Assembly: GCA_044222685.1 (NCBI GenBank)
Contig: JBGAMU010000013.1
Span: forward strand, 1-64,000
DNA length: 64,000 nucleotides
Source of the DNA: JAEUPI01 sp044222685
GTDB taxonomy: Bacteria > Pseudomonadota > Gammaproteobacteria > Burkholderiales > Burkholderiaceae_C
Reading direction: 5' to 3'
The position numbers and the translations under genes were made by a program. Positions 27,191 to 36,399 of this stretch are shown piece by piece (positions within the stretch are counted from its first letter, which is position 1; each line of letters opens with the position of its first letter). The notes under the pieces are model-generated. The model was not told the DNA's origin. It was given only the letters and a program-made list of their open reading frames with translations, and did not search any database.

Positions 27191-27246
27191 GACGATCTCC
27201 TCTGGTTGTCGTCGTGTCCGGCGTTGGGGCGCGCCGTTCGTCCGGC

Positions 27247-28080
27247 TCAGATGCCGAGCAACTGCCGCGCGTTGGCGCCCATGATCTTGTCGCGGTTCGA
27301 CGGCTTGATCGGCAGCTGTTCGAACCACCGCTTGTATGCCTTGACGGGGCAAAACGGAAACGAACTGGCGTACAGCATGCGATCTGCCAGAAATGAGTCA
27401 GCCGCCTTGAGGTACTCCTCCCAGCCGGGCATGCGCGAGAAGTACATGTCCGGAGACAGCCACAGGTTCGGCCGTCGGAACGCAAGGTGAAGCATCTCGT
27501 GCACCCACGGCCAGCCGCCGTGTGCTGCGACGACTTCGAGCTGCGGGAAGTCGGCCAGCACGCGGTCGGTGCGCACCGGGTCCGAGTAGCTCAGGTCAGG
27601 TCCTGCGGTGCCGCCGACCATCAGGATCACCGGCACGCGGCGATCTTCGCAGTGCGCGTAGATCGGGTACAGCCGGCGGTCGTCGGCGTACAGCGGCACC
27701 GGATACGCGCCGGGCTCAATGTTGATCGCCCTGAAGCCGGCGTCGATCGCTGCGTCGATCGCGCGGCAGGCACCGAGGCGCGAGGTCGGGTCTATCGACG
27801 CGGCGCCGACGAACCGCTGCGGCCACCGCGCCACGATCGACTGCACGTCCGCATTCGGCACGCTTCCGAGCGTACCCGCGAGTCGGCCGACGACGACGCC
27901 GCGATCGACGCCGGCTTCGTCCATCTCCTGCAGCAGCAGCTCGATAGACTGCTCGCGCGCCGCAGGCGACGGCTCGAACCCGACTGTGCGCGTGAAGCCG
28001 TCGCGGCGCTCGCCGGCGCGGTACATCAGCGTGTCCAAAAAACCTGCCAGCGGCGGCCGTAGGCGGAAGTCGATGATCAT
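27247..28080 (-). CDS. Amidohydrolase-2 family metal-dependent hydrolase or decarboxylase
   Basis: A 277-residue TIM-barrel protein from MIIDFRLRPP to ANARQLLGI. AAHGGWPWVHEM and YASSFPFCPVKAY match the later conserved stretches of the ACMSD-like amidohydrolase group. The N-terminal HxH metal motif is missing (DFRLRPP), so the metal site is altered or absent. Family members decarboxylate or hydrolyse carboxylic acids and lactones. An alternative ATG at 28146 would overlap the upstream gene by 14 bases and add 22 residues without family resemblance. Confidence 0.82.
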   Translation of the reverse strand: MIIDFRLRPPLAGFLDTLMYRAGERRDGFTRTVGFEPSPAAREQSIELLLQEMDEAGVDRGVVVGRLAGTLGSVPNADVQSIVARWPQRFVGAASIDPTSRLGACRAIDAAIDAGFRAINIEPGAYPVPLYADDRRLYPIYAHCEDRRVPVILMVGGTAGPDLSYSDPVRTDRVLADFPQLEVVAAHGGWPWVHEMLHLAFRRPNLWLSPDMYFSRMPGWEEYLKAADSFLADRMLYASSFPFCPVKAYKRWFEQLPIKPSNRDKIMGANARQLLGI

Positions 28081-28132
28081 CTTGGGTTCGCGGTCAACAT
28101 GGGGCCGAAAGTTCAGCGCGCGCCAAGCGCCG

Positions 28133-28819
28133 CTAGATGAGCTCATCCTTGCGGTCGTCGGTCTCGCCGTAGCGCTGCAGCACCGGTGCCTTTAGCCCTG
28201 CGTAAAGCTGCTCGATGCCTGCGTTGATCTGCTTGGCGTGCTGCGCGAATAAAGAGCGGCCCTGCAGGTCGCTCTCGACCAAGAATGGCCCGAGCTGCTC
28301 GACCTCGAACAGCCACATCGCCTGCGCGATTCCGAGCTCGTCTAGCCAGAACACGTCGCGTACCCGCTGGATGCCGCGGCCGAGCAGCGCTCCTGTGCCA
28401 TAGCCCACGGTGGTGAGGTACACGGCGCCGGCCGGCGCGAGCACGCTCGCGTAGTCCTCGGCGGGCATGCCGCCCTTGCCGATCACGAGCCGGCAGCCGG
28501 TGGCGGCGATCCAGCGCGCCATCCATTTAGAGAAGCGGAAGCTTGCCGTCGCGGTAACGGCGCCGACGCGGTATCCGCCGCGGCCGTCGGGCGCGGCGGC
28601 GGGCGAGCAGTGGAAATTCGCGTTACCAAGCGTGGTCAGGTCGACCGGCAGGCCGACGCCCTCGTCAAGCACGCGCTTGTACACGCCCTCGCGCGCGGTG
28701 TAGACGACGCCGCTCAGGTACACCGCGGCGCCGATCTCGAGCCGAGCGATGTCCTCCGGCGTCGCCGGCAGTCGCAGGCGAAACACCTTCATCTCTTCGT
28801 CGCCAGTAGGCTCTACCAT
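28133..28819 (-). CDS. Class I fumarase-type hydro-lyase, beta (C-terminal) subunit
   Basis: A 228-residue homologue of the C-terminal half of class I fumarase and of L(+)-tartrate dehydratase beta. Characteristic blocks are GAAVYLSGVVYTARE near the N-terminus, IGKGGM in the middle and VYLTTVGYGTGALLG. It pairs with the alpha subunit just upstream, whose stop it overlaps by 7 bases. These enzymes hydrate or dehydrate fumarate, mesaconate, tartrate or similar acids. The neighbouring fumarate-reductase-like genes suggest a fumarate-type intermediate. Confidence 0.9.
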   Translation of the reverse strand: MVEPTGDEEMKVFRLRLPATPEDIARLEIGAAVYLSGVVYTAREGVYKRVLDEGVGLPVDLTTLGNANFHCSPAAAPDGRGGYRVGAVTATASFRFSKWMARWIAATGCRLVIGKGGMPAEDYASVLAPAGAVYLTTVGYGTGALLGRGIQRVRDVFWLDELGIAQAMWLFEVEQLGPFLVESDLQGRSLFAQHAKQINAGIEQLYAGLKAPVLQRYGETDDRKDELI

Positions 28820-29745
28820 TCGACGGTCTCGCGGCGCAAGTACGGCGTGAACCAGCGGGGGTCGGTGCGGTGCTCGATCGTGCCGTCGGAGTGGACCCGC
28901 GCTGTCGCGCGCCGTGACGACAGGCAGAACATGTGCACGCTGATCGGCATGCCGCCGGTGTGCGTGTAGCCAACCTCGATGTGGCAGTCGACGACCATGG
29001 CCGAGCCAACGAAGCCCATCGCGCCCATGCCGATCGAATTACCGAGCACCATCAGCTCACGCTCGAGGGCCGCAACGCGTGGGTCAGGGTTGGCGTCGCC
29101 GACGACGCGCAGGCACGCCGCCTGCTTGCCGAGCTGCATGCACGTATCCTTCGATCCGCCCAGGCCGATGCCGACGATTGCCGGCTGGCAGGCGAGCCCC
29201 CGCCTGCCGAAAGCGATCACCGTGTCCAGCACGAAGCGCTTAATCCCGTCAATGCCGTCCCCGGGAAACAGCATCCGGTAGTCAGTACCGAACAGGCCGC
29301 CTTTGTGCACGCTGGTGATGTCGATCCAGTCTGCGTCAGGCTCGAACGACCAGTCGACCTCGGGCGCGTTAATGCCGACGTTGTTGTCGTGGTCGGTTCG
29401 CCAAAGTGGATGGACGCGATTGGGCCGTAGCGGTATCTCGGCGGTCGCTTGCGCCGTGGCGCGACGCAGTGCACGCTCGACGCCGACAAAACCCGACTGA
29501 ACGGCCGCATCGTTGCCGACCTTGACGAAGTAGCGCGGCAGTCCCGTGTCGCCGCACATCGGCCGCCGTTCGACTTCCGCGACCTGCCAGTTGTCGACCA
29601 TCGTGTGGATCACGAAGCGCGACAGCCGACCACTTTCGCGGCGCTGCAGCGCTTCGACGCCTTGCTTGTAGTCCGGCGGAATCTCGATCGCCGCTCTTCG
29701 CATGAGCTCCAGCGCCGTCTCCTCGATGCGATCGATCGGGATCAT
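28813..29745 (-). CDS. Class I fumarase-type hydro-lyase, alpha (N-terminal, Fe-S) subunit
   Basis: A 310-residue Fe-S subunit. The likely 4Fe-4S cysteines are in RPMCGDTGLP, GSKDTCMQLG and VVDCHIEVGYTHTGGMP. The length fits the separate alpha subunit of two-gene class I fumarases or tartrate dehydratase. Known activities in the family include fumarase, mesaconase and L-tartrate dehydratase; sequence alone does not choose. The ATG at 29745 overlaps the LysR stop, so it is coupled to the regulator gene. Confidence 0.91.
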   Translation of the reverse strand: MIPIDRIEETALELMRRAAIEIPPDYKQGVEALQRRESGRLSRFVIHTMVDNWQVAEVERRPMCGDTGLPRYFVKVGNDAAVQSGFVGVERALRRATAQATAEIPLRPNRVHPLWRTDHDNNVGINAPEVDWSFEPDADWIDITSVHKGGLFGTDYRMLFPGDGIDGIKRFVLDTVIAFGRRGLACQPAIVGIGLGGSKDTCMQLGKQAACLRVVGDANPDPRVAALERELMVLGNSIGMGAMGFVGSAMVVDCHIEVGYTHTGGMPISVHMFCLSSRRATARVHSDGTIEHRTDPRWFTPYLRRETVEW

Positions 29746-30662
29746 GACTTGGCGCTCCGGCGGTGACTGCTACGCCGCCTCTTGATCGAGACGTCAAAGT
29801 ACTCCTTCAACGCAGTGGTGAATCGCGTCCGGCTGTGCCGGGTGCGCTCGAGCAGACCGACGTGGCGTTGCACGTCGACCCCAGGCAGCGCCATCACCGC
29901 AAGAGAGCGGTCGCGTGCCCAATCAATGTTAGCGAGCTTCGGCACGATCGATACGCCAAAACCTTGACGCACGAGCTCGACGATAGCCTCCACAGAGTTC
30001 AGCTCCATCGCAACCGTCGCTTTTACCTTTGCCTGGTCGAGGACCTGCTTGATCAGGTAGCCGGTCCAGGTTTCGCGTTCGAACTGCAGGAATGGGGACT
30101 GACGCAGCGCGTCGTACGGAGCGGCCGGCAGCGCGAAGTGCGGCCGCCGGGGCACGACTAGCACCATTGGCTCGGCGTACAGGGGCGTCCAGACGATGCT
30201 CGATGGCAGCGGCCGAGGCGATTGCGTGACGATCGCGGCGTCGAGTTCGCCGTGCTCTACCTTGTGCGCGAATGCGCTCGACATGCCGCCGAACAGCTGG
30301 ACCTCCAACCTCGGGTGCTTGGCCTTCAGGCTCCATAGCGCGTCGGCGAACGAGCCCATCAGGGCCGACACCAGGGCGCCCATCACGATTGTCCCCGACA
30401 GGTCGTCCGCGTCGCGCGGCTCGACCATCGCCTCGTAGCGACGAACCATTTCCTCGATCTGCGGCAGGACGCGTCGGCCTGCGGTGTTAAGCACTACTGA
30501 GCGCCCGCCGCGATCGAAGAACACCTGACGCATCTCTTCTTCCATAGCGCGAATTTGCAGCCCCACCGCGGCCGGGGTTAGACCAACCTCCTGCCCCGCA
30601 CCAGCGAACGTGCCGTGCTTGATCACGGCGAGAAACGTTCTGAAGTTCCGAATCGAGGGCAT
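29742..30662 (-). CDS. LysR-family transcriptional regulator
   Basis: A 306-residue LysR regulator. The N-terminal winged helix-turn-helix reads IRNFRTFLAVIKHGTFAGAG and LTPAAVGLQIRAMEEEM (about 1-62), followed by a substrate-binding domain to about 290. The ATG at 30662 opens directly at the DNA-binding domain; the frame stays open further upstream but without family sequence. It heads the minus-strand operon and is divergent from the Frd-like operon. It is the only DNA-binding regulator seen in the catabolic region, so it is the best candidate to act at the shared promoter elements. Confidence 0.93.
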   Translation of the reverse strand: MPSIRNFRTFLAVIKHGTFAGAGQEVGLTPAAVGLQIRAMEEEMRQVFFDRGGRSVVLNTAGRRVLPQIEEMVRRYEAMVEPRDADDLSGTIVMGALVSALMGSFADALWSLKAKHPRLEVQLFGGMSSAFAHKVEHGELDAAIVTQSPRPLPSSIVWTPLYAEPMVLVVPRRPHFALPAAPYDALRQSPFLQFERETWTGYLIKQVLDQAKVKATVAMELNSVEAIVELVRQGFGVSIVPKLANIDWARDRSLAVMALPGVDVQRHVGLLERTRHSRTRFTTALKEYFDVSIKRRRSSHRRSAKS

Positions 30663-30740
30663 AAGAGTTGGTGTGGCCAAAATGGTGCCATGGAATCGAA
30701 CCGGCGCGCCTAAAGAATCGCTTGAGCTCGCATCGAAAAA

Positions 30741-30780
30741 CATTCGCTTCAGTGCTTCCGGAGCCTACCTGAATAATCGT
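30741..30780 (+). promoter_or_regulatory. Shared promoter-like element, copy upstream of the Frd-like operon
   Basis: TCGCT at 30744-30748 and AATAAT at 30772-30777, preceded by TACCTG. It lies 82 bases upstream of the GTG start at 30859. The layout matches copies at 37311, 52958 and 52860 (minus), but with one extra spacer base. AATAAT would serve as a -10 box; no good -35 is seen, which fits an activator-dependent promoter. Confidence 0.5.
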
Positions 30781-30858
30781 TCCGTCGGCCGATCGGAACG
30801 TCCGTTGGCGCGACTTCGGGTCTCACGCGAAGAGGCCGCGCGTCCAGGGAGAGTTTCG

Positions 30859-31587
30859 GTGAAGCAGTCTGGCGCAGAAGCAATAGAGGTAAGGGTCTGG
30901 CGCGGCGCTGATGACGGCCGCTTCGTCTCCTATACCGTGCCGCGTGCGCCAAGCCAGACGGTGCTCGACGTTGTTACCCACATCCAGCGTCACATCGACT
31001 CGACCCTCGCCTACCGCTTTGCCTGCCGCGTGGGCATGTGCGGTTCGTGCGCCATGACCGTCAACGGCATCGCGCGCTGGACATGCCGTACCCACGTGTC
31101 GGCGGTCGCCGACGGCGGCCGTCTGGAAATCGCGCCGCTGGCGCATCTTCCGGTGGTGAAGGACTTGGTCACCGACATGCGCAAGTTCTTCGACAAATGG
31201 GCCGCGGCCAAGGGCTTTTTCAAGGGAAGTCGGACGCGGCACGATCCGATCGAGCGCATCGAGCCTCGGTCTTCAGCGCGACTCGCTGCTGATGCAGGCA
31301 TCGAGTGCATCGGCTGCGCGGTGTGCTTTGCGTCGTGCGATGTCGTCGCCTGGCGGCCGGCGTTCGCCGGACCGGCGGCGCTGAACCGCGCCTGGACTCT
31401 GGCCAACGATGTGCGCGATGTTCAGCAGAGCGAACGCCTGCAAGCGGTCGCCGGTGATGCAGGTTGTCACGCGTGCCACTCGCAGGGCTCGTGCGGTGAG
31501 CGCTGTCCCAAGCACATCGAACCGACTGCTGGCATCGCGGGCCTTAAGCGTTTGGCGGCCCGCGCCGGACGGCGAGGCGAGTTGTGA
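30859..31587 (+). CDS. Fumarate reductase / succinate dehydrogenase iron-sulfur subunit-like protein
   Basis: A 242-residue FrdB/SdhB homologue. The 2Fe-2S ligands are in CRVGMCGSCAMTVNG plus the later WTC, the 4Fe-4S group in CIGCAVCFASCD (the usual CP is CD), and the last cluster in CHACHSQGSCGERCPKHI. The GTG at 30859 is chosen as start because AGGGAGAG precedes it and the family begins here. The next gene overlaps by 4 bases. It carries electrons between the flavoprotein and the membrane anchor. Confidence 0.88.
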   Translation: MKQSGAEAIEVRVWRGADDGRFVSYTVPRAPSQTVLDVVTHIQRHIDSTLAYRFACRVGMCGSCAMTVNGIARWTCRTHVSAVADGGRLEIAPLAHLPVVKDLVTDMRKFFDKWAAAKGFFKGSRTRHDPIERIEPRSSARLAADAGIECIGCAVCFASCDVVAWRPAFAGPAALNRAWTLANDVRDVQQSERLQAVAGDAGCHACHSQGSCGERCPKHIEPTAGIAGLKRLAARAGRRGEL

Positions 31588-31928
31588 GCCGCGCGGCGAC
31601 GCTGGCCCGACGGTGGTGGTGGCAGCGCGCCAGCGCGGTGGTGCTCGCTCTATGCGTCGTGGTACATCTGGGCGTTGTCATCTACGCGGTACGCGGCGGC
31701 TTGACGGCCGGCGAGATCAGAGGCCGCCTTCACGAAAACTGGGCCTTCGGCGCCTTCTACGTGGTCTTTGTTGGAGCCTGCGCTATTCACGCGCCGATCG
31801 GCATCGTCAACGTACTTACCGAACTGCGGGGCGGAGAGTCGCGTTTGATTGGCGGGGTCGCGCTCGTGTTCGCGGTGCTGGTGTTGGCGCTAGGCCTGCG
31901 CGCCGTCTACGCGGTCGTGATCCGATGA
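31584..31928 (+). CDS. Membrane anchor subunit of Frd/Sdh-like complex (SdhC/D-type)
   Basis: A 114-residue protein with three hydrophobic helices (about 17-36, 54-75, 86-110) and histidines in HLGVVIYA and HENWAFG that could ligate heme or bind quinone. It starts with GTG overlapping the FrdB stop (GTGA). Assignment as anchor rests on size, topology and position between the Fe-S subunit and the flavoprotein; sequence identity of anchors is always low. Confidence 0.8.
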   Translation: MSRAATLARRWWWQRASAVVLALCVVVHLGVVIYAVRGGLTAGEIRGRLHENWAFGAFYVVFVGACAIHAPIGIVNVLTELRGGESRLIGGVALVFAVLVLALGLRAVYAVVIR

Positions 31929-32281
31929 CTCGCCGCAACGACCGCCGCGCGCGCGGGCATGCCGCCTACTGGGCATTTCGGCTGCAGCGCGTGTCGGGCG
32001 TGCTCCTGGCGCTCTTCCTGCCGCTGCACTTCGCCGCGCTCGGTGTTGCGCTACGCGGCGAGATCGCCTTCGACTCACTGCTGCGCTACACGGATGATCC
32101 GCTTCTGAAGGTGGGCGAATGGGTGCTTGTCGTGCTGTTGAGCCTGCACCTGCTCGGCGGGCTGCGAGTCCTGGCCCTCGAGTTCCTGCCATGGTCGGGA
32201 CCGCATAAGGACTGGATTGCCGCCGCAGCGGCCGGTGCATTTGCCACCGGCCTCGCGTTCGCGCTTGCTTTGATCGGTTGA
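31925..32281 (+). CDS. Second membrane anchor, SdhC cytochrome b-like subunit
   Basis: A 118-residue three-helix protein with RLQRVSGVLLALFLPLHF, the Arg-x-Ser-Gly plus His pattern of SdhC proteins, and a second His in LLSLHLLGG. It overlaps the preceding gene by 4 bases (ATGA) and ends one base before the flavoprotein ATG. Together the four genes give the order B-C-D-A, with the flavoprotein last. Confidence 0.82.
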   Translation: MTRRNDRRARGHAAYWAFRLQRVSGVLLALFLPLHFAALGVALRGEIAFDSLLRYTDDPLLKVGEWVLVVLLSLHLLGGLRVLALEFLPWSGPHKDWIAAAAAGAFATGLAFALALIG

Positions 32282-32282
32282 C

Positions 32283-33992
32283 ATGAGACGGCTACACACC
32301 GACATCCTGATCCTCGGCGCCGGGGGCGCGGGCCTGTTCGCTGCGCTGCATGCCCACCAGGCCGACCCGTCGCTGTCGATCGTCATCGCGGTCAAGGGGT
32401 TGCTCGGTAAGTCGGGCTGCACGCGGATGGTTCAGGGCGGCTACAACGTAGCGCTCGCACCAGGCGATTCCGTCGAGCGACACTTCATGGATACCATCGA
32501 AGGCAGCAAGTGGCTCGCGAACCAGGAGCTTGCTTGGACTCTGGTCGAAGGCGCTATCGTGCGCGTGCGCGAACTCGAGAACGAGCTCGGCTGCTTCTTC
32601 GACCGCAACCCCGACGGGTCGCTTCACCACAAGGCCTTTGCGGGCCAAAGTTTCGATCGCACAGTCCACAAAGGTGACCTGACTGGCATTGAAATCATCA
32701 ACCGGCTGGCTGAGCAGGTGTGGGCGCGCGGCATCGGGCGGCTCGAGGAACACCGTGCGGTCGACCTTATCAAGACCGCCGACGGCAGCGCCCTGGCTGG
32801 CGTGCTCATGATCGACATCCGCTCGGGAGAGTTCGTATTGGTGCAGGCGAAGGCGGTGTTGCTGGCCACCGGTGGCGGGCCGACGATGTACCGCTATCAC
32901 ACGCCGTCGGGCGACAAGAGCTGCGATGGCATGGCAATGGCGTTGCGCGCCGGCCTGCGGCTGCGCGACATGGAGATGGTGCAGTTCCATCCAACTGGAC
33001 TCCTGGCCGGTGCCGACACGCGAATGACTGGCACTGTGCTCGAGGAAGGCCTGCGCGGCGCCGGCGGGCACCTGCTGAACGGCGACGCGGAACGATTCAT
33101 GCAGCGGTACGACTCGCACGGTGAACGTGCCACGCGCGACATTGTGTCGCGGGCGATATTCGCCGAGATGCGCGCAGGCCGCACCAGCCCGAACGGTGGC
33201 GTTTTCATACAAATGAGTCATCTGGGTGTTGAACAGGTGACGCGGCAGTTCAAGGGCATGGTCGAACGTTGCGCAGACTGCGGCTTCGATCTGGCAGGTG
33301 GCCGCGTCGAGGTGGTGCCGACGGCGCACTACATGATGGGCGGCGTGATCTTTGACGCCGACACCACGACCGCGCTGCCAGGCCTGTTCGCCGCCGGCGA
33401 GGACACTGGGGGCGTCCACGGCGCGAATCGGCTTGGCGGCAACGGTGTCGCCAATTCGACCGTCTTTGGTGGCATCGCTGGCGACACGATGGCACGTTGG
33501 GTACGCGTGCACGGCGAGCTGCGCGAGCCAGACTCCGATGCCTTGAGAGTCGCTGTCGATGCGCACGAGCGGCCACTGCGGCAAACCGTGGGCGACCTTG
33601 ATGCTGTGCGACGCCAGTTGCAGGGTGCAATGTGGGACGACGTAGGCATCGCCCGGCACGAGCAGGGGCTGCTTCGTGCGACCACTGCGTTGGCCGAAAT
33701 GGACGCTGAGCTCGACCGTATCGGCGTCGACGGCCGCGACCGCGCGTTCAATGTAGCTTGGCATGAGTGGCTCAACTTGAAGAGCCTCATTCAGGTGTCG
33801 CGCGTGATTGCCGCAGCGGCGCTGGCGCGTGAGGACTCCCGCGGCGCCCACTATCGCGAGGACTTCACTGATGCGGGCGACCTCGAGAACTCGACCTACA
33901 CCATCGTGTCTCAGCGCGGAGCCACCATCTCGGTTGCCCACGAGTCGGTGCGCTTCACCCGCGTGCGGCCCGGCGAGTCGCTGCTGCGCTGA
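32283..33992 (+). CDS. Frd/Sdh-like flavoprotein subunit with Cys at the covalent-FAD position
   Basis: A 569-residue FAD-dependent dehydrogenase. FAD site GAGGAGLFAAL (about 12), substrate and proton-shuttle segments HPTG (about 238), GERATRDIVSRAI, TAHYMMGGV and GANRLGGNG. At the position where Sdh/Frd A proteins carry the flavin-linking His (SHT before QGG) this protein has C46 (GCTRMVQGG), so FAD is either non-covalent or attached differently. The complex should interconvert a succinate-like and a fumarate-like acid, exchanging electrons with quinone. Next to a fumarase-type hydratase, a substituted succinate is plausible. Confidence 0.88.
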   Translation: MRRLHTDILILGAGGAGLFAALHAHQADPSLSIVIAVKGLLGKSGCTRMVQGGYNVALAPGDSVERHFMDTIEGSKWLANQELAWTLVEGAIVRVRELENELGCFFDRNPDGSLHHKAFAGQSFDRTVHKGDLTGIEIINRLAEQVWARGIGRLEEHRAVDLIKTADGSALAGVLMIDIRSGEFVLVQAKAVLLATGGGPTMYRYHTPSGDKSCDGMAMALRAGLRLRDMEMVQFHPTGLLAGADTRMTGTVLEEGLRGAGGHLLNGDAERFMQRYDSHGERATRDIVSRAIFAEMRAGRTSPNGGVFIQMSHLGVEQVTRQFKGMVERCADCGFDLAGGRVEVVPTAHYMMGGVIFDADTTTALPGLFAAGEDTGGVHGANRLGGNGVANSTVFGGIAGDTMARWVRVHGELREPDSDALRVAVDAHERPLRQTVGDLDAVRRQLQGAMWDDVGIARHEQGLLRATTALAEMDAELDRIGVDGRDRAFNVAWHEWLNLKSLIQVSRVIAAAALAREDSRGAHYREDFTDAGDLENSTYTIVSQRGATISVAHESVRFTRVRPGESLLR

Positions 33993-34001
33993 GGTGTGCG
34001 C

Positions 34002-34745
34002 TCAAGCCAATACGATCAGCGCCGACAGCACCATCAGCAACCACAATGTGATGCGACGAAAACGTTCGTCGGAGGTGTGTTGAAACCATCGGCCGCCAAC
34101 CCAGACGCCCAGGGCGAAGCCGGGGGCAAGCAGCAACGCCTGGGCTGCACCGGGTAGGCCGAGCAGTCCTCGGCTGACGAGCATGACAAGCCCCGCCGCC
34201 GAGATCAGCACGACGTACAGTGTCATGTTGGCGCGCGTCACTGCGACGGGATCCGGGCCTGAAAGCAAGTACAGGATCACCGGTGGTCCGCCCATGCCCG
34301 TGGCGCCGAGCAGCGTGCCGCTGAACGTCCCGAGAGCGACCGATGGGCCTACTCCGTGCCCACCGCGGTGGCGCACGCCTCGCAACAGCAGCAGCGCAAA
34401 GACGACCACGGTCGCAGCGATTCCGCGGCGCAGCCACAACTGATCCGCGTGTGCAAGCACCCAGCCACCAATTGGAACCGCCGCGCATGCGGCCAAACCG
34501 ATTGGCGTCAACACGCTCCAACTCGCACGCCGGCTCGCGTCGGGCAGCATCGACGCACCAGCGAAGGCCTCGAGCAGCAGCACCACTGGTACCGCCTGCT
34601 GGGGACCAAACAGCAACGCCAGCGGAGGTGTCATCACCATCGCGCCGCCGAACCCCGTCAATCCACGCACCAGCCCTGCGGTCAGCGCGATACCGATTGC
34701 CAGCGCCTGCAAAGGCGCGAATGGCAGCTCGGACCACGTCGCCAT
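34002..34745 (-). CDS. TauE/SafE (TSUP) family membrane exporter
   Basis: A 247-residue integral membrane protein with about eight helices and the paired TSUP motifs GLTGFGGAMVMTPPL (N-terminal half) and GATGMGGPPVILYL (C-terminal half). Family members move sulfite, sulfoacetate or other organic anions. It follows the carboxyltransferase gene by 12 bases on the same strand, so the two are one operon. It is convergent with the flavoprotein gene. It could export a waste anion of the pathway. Confidence 0.88.
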   Translation of the reverse strand: MATWSELPFAPLQALAIGIALTAGLVRGLTGFGGAMVMTPPLALLFGPQQAVPVVLLLEAFAGASMLPDASRRASWSVLTPIGLAACAAVPIGGWVLAHADQLWLRRGIAATVVVFALLLLRGVRHRGGHGVGPSVALGTFSGTLLGATGMGGPPVILYLLSGPDPVAVTRANMTLYVVLISAAGLVMLVSRGLLGLPGAAQALLLAPGFALGVWVGGRWFQHTSDERFRRITLWLLMVLSALIVLA

Positions 34746-34757
34746 TTGCGCCTCCCC

Positions 34758-36233
34758 TCAGGCCGCAAAGTGCATCTCGGTGCCAGCGAAGCGCAACCGC
34801 GCGCCGCGCAGGTCGCGACGTTCGCCAATGTGGCGGATCAACTCTCGCAGCGGCGTGGTCTCAAATTCGTAGGCGGGCTGTGCTCGCGCGAGCGGCGCGA
34901 GCAGTCTGCGGTCGTAGAACGCCGCCAGCAGCATCTCCTCGTCGCTGGCCGTCGCGCCGAGTTCGCGGCGCAGCCGGGGCAGCGCCGGCTGAAGGCGATC
35001 GCCGACGCGGCCCTCAAACCGCTCGTCGTTCCGGATCGCGGCGCGCTCAAGAAACTCAGGCGACGGCGAGGCCGCCAGCCGACCGTATCGTCCTGCAGCG
35101 TACTTGCGCACCTCGTCAGGAATCGTCTTGTAGCGTTCGCCGCTGACGACGTTAAGCACCGCCTGGGTGACGATGTACTGCGCGAACGGGCTGACGAGGA
35201 TCGGATAGCCGAGATCCTCGCGCACGTGGCCCACCTCCTCGAGAATCTGTGGCAGCCGATGCTCCATGCCCATCGTCGCCAGCTGCGACTTCAGGTTCGA
35301 GATCATCCCGCCTGGCACCTGGTGGGCGTACAGCGCCGGGTCGTGACGCGCGACGACGCCGCGCGGCTTGCCCTCACGCTCGGCCAGCCAGTCGAAGTAG
35401 CCCGACGTCTGTGCCAGCGCCGCCCGGTCGATGCCGGACGAGCGGCCGTCGAAACGGGCACGCGCCTCGATGTCCTCGGCGGCCGGCAGCGATGCGCCGT
35501 TGGCAAGCGGCCGCACTGCCGTGTGCCCGTAGCGGAAGCCGGCGCGGATCGCCTGCGTGTACACCTGCGGTGCCAGCCCCGACTGGCAGTGCGAGTGCAG
35601 CTGCAGCGGCGTTGTCCCTGCCGCAGCGACGATCGTCGGGAACAGCGTAGCTGCGCGCTCGGGGGTCAGCAGGCCGGTCGGATCCTTGATTGCCAGATAG
35701 TCGCAGCCCAGCGCGCGCAGCTCGCGCGCGCGATCGGCGTAGTACGCATCGGTGTGCACAGGACTCAGCGTGTAGGTGATCATGCCGTTGACCTGCATGC
35801 CGACGGCGTGTGCGGCGTGGATCGACGATTCGACGTTGCGGTTGTCGTTCAGGGCGTCATACACCGTCAGCACGCGCACTCCGAGTCGCGCCAAAAGCTG
35901 CGCGTTGAGAGTGACGACGTCGTCGGGGAACAGTTCGAACGTGTACAGGCTTTGACCCCGAGTCAGGGCGTCGCAGGGCGTACCCAGCCGTTCGCACAAC
36001 AACGCGACGCGCCGGTAGGGATTCTCGTGCAGGAAGCGCACGCAGACGTCAAATACCGCACCGCCAAGGACATTGACGATCGCATAGCCGACGCGGTCTA
36101 TGCCAGAGAGAATGGGCGTCATCATCGCGGTAGTCATCCGTGTCGCCCACAGGCACTGGTGGGCGTCTCGCAGGGTGACGTCGATCAGGCCGAACGGTTC
36201 GGTGCTCGTCGCATTGCGGAGGATTGGGTTCAA
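34758..36233 (-). CDS. Biotin-dependent carboxyltransferase, PycB/OadA-like (copy 1)
   Basis: A 491-residue DRE-TIM metallolyase fold. FGLIDVTLRDAHQCLWATRM holds the metal Asp and the keto-acid Arg, AIKDPTGLL the Lys that is carbamylated in pyruvate carboxylase, and LHSHCQSG the metal His pair. PycB/OadA normally show HTHD or HCHA, so the Cys is unusual. There is no biotinyl domain at the C-terminus, so it must use a separate carrier. The TTG at 36233 is preferred as start (GGGAA upstream, and both paralogues begin here); an ATG at 36338 adds 35 unrelated residues. Much of it is nearly identical to copy 2. Confidence 0.85.
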   Translation of the reverse strand: MNPILRNATSTEPFGLIDVTLRDAHQCLWATRMTTAMMTPILSGIDRVGYAIVNVLGGAVFDVCVRFLHENPYRRVALLCERLGTPCDALTRGQSLYTFELFPDDVVTLNAQLLARLGVRVLTVYDALNDNRNVESSIHAAHAVGMQVNGMITYTLSPVHTDAYYADRARELRALGCDYLAIKDPTGLLTPERAATLFPTIVAAAGTTPLQLHSHCQSGLAPQVYTQAIRAGFRYGHTAVRPLANGASLPAAEDIEARARFDGRSSGIDRAALAQTSGYFDWLAEREGKPRGVVARHDPALYAHQVPGGMISNLKSQLATMGMEHRLPQILEEVGHVREDLGYPILVSPFAQYIVTQAVLNVVSGERYKTIPDEVRKYAAGRYGRLAASPSPEFLERAAIRNDERFEGRVGDRLQPALPRLRRELGATASDEEMLLAAFYDRRLLAPLARAQPAYEFETTPLRELIRHIGERRDLRGARLRFAGTEMHFAA

Positions 36234-36399
36234 AGATGGTTCCCGTTGGGTTGTACGCCGGAAGCTCGGCAGGTCCGTGTCAGCGATGCCACGGTCGACG
36301 CGGCGCCCGAGGATTGCACACATGCCGCTCGCCGACAATTGAGGCCGCGCCCAAGGCCGCCGCGAAGAGGCGGGACAGACTCATCCACAGGAGTGCACC

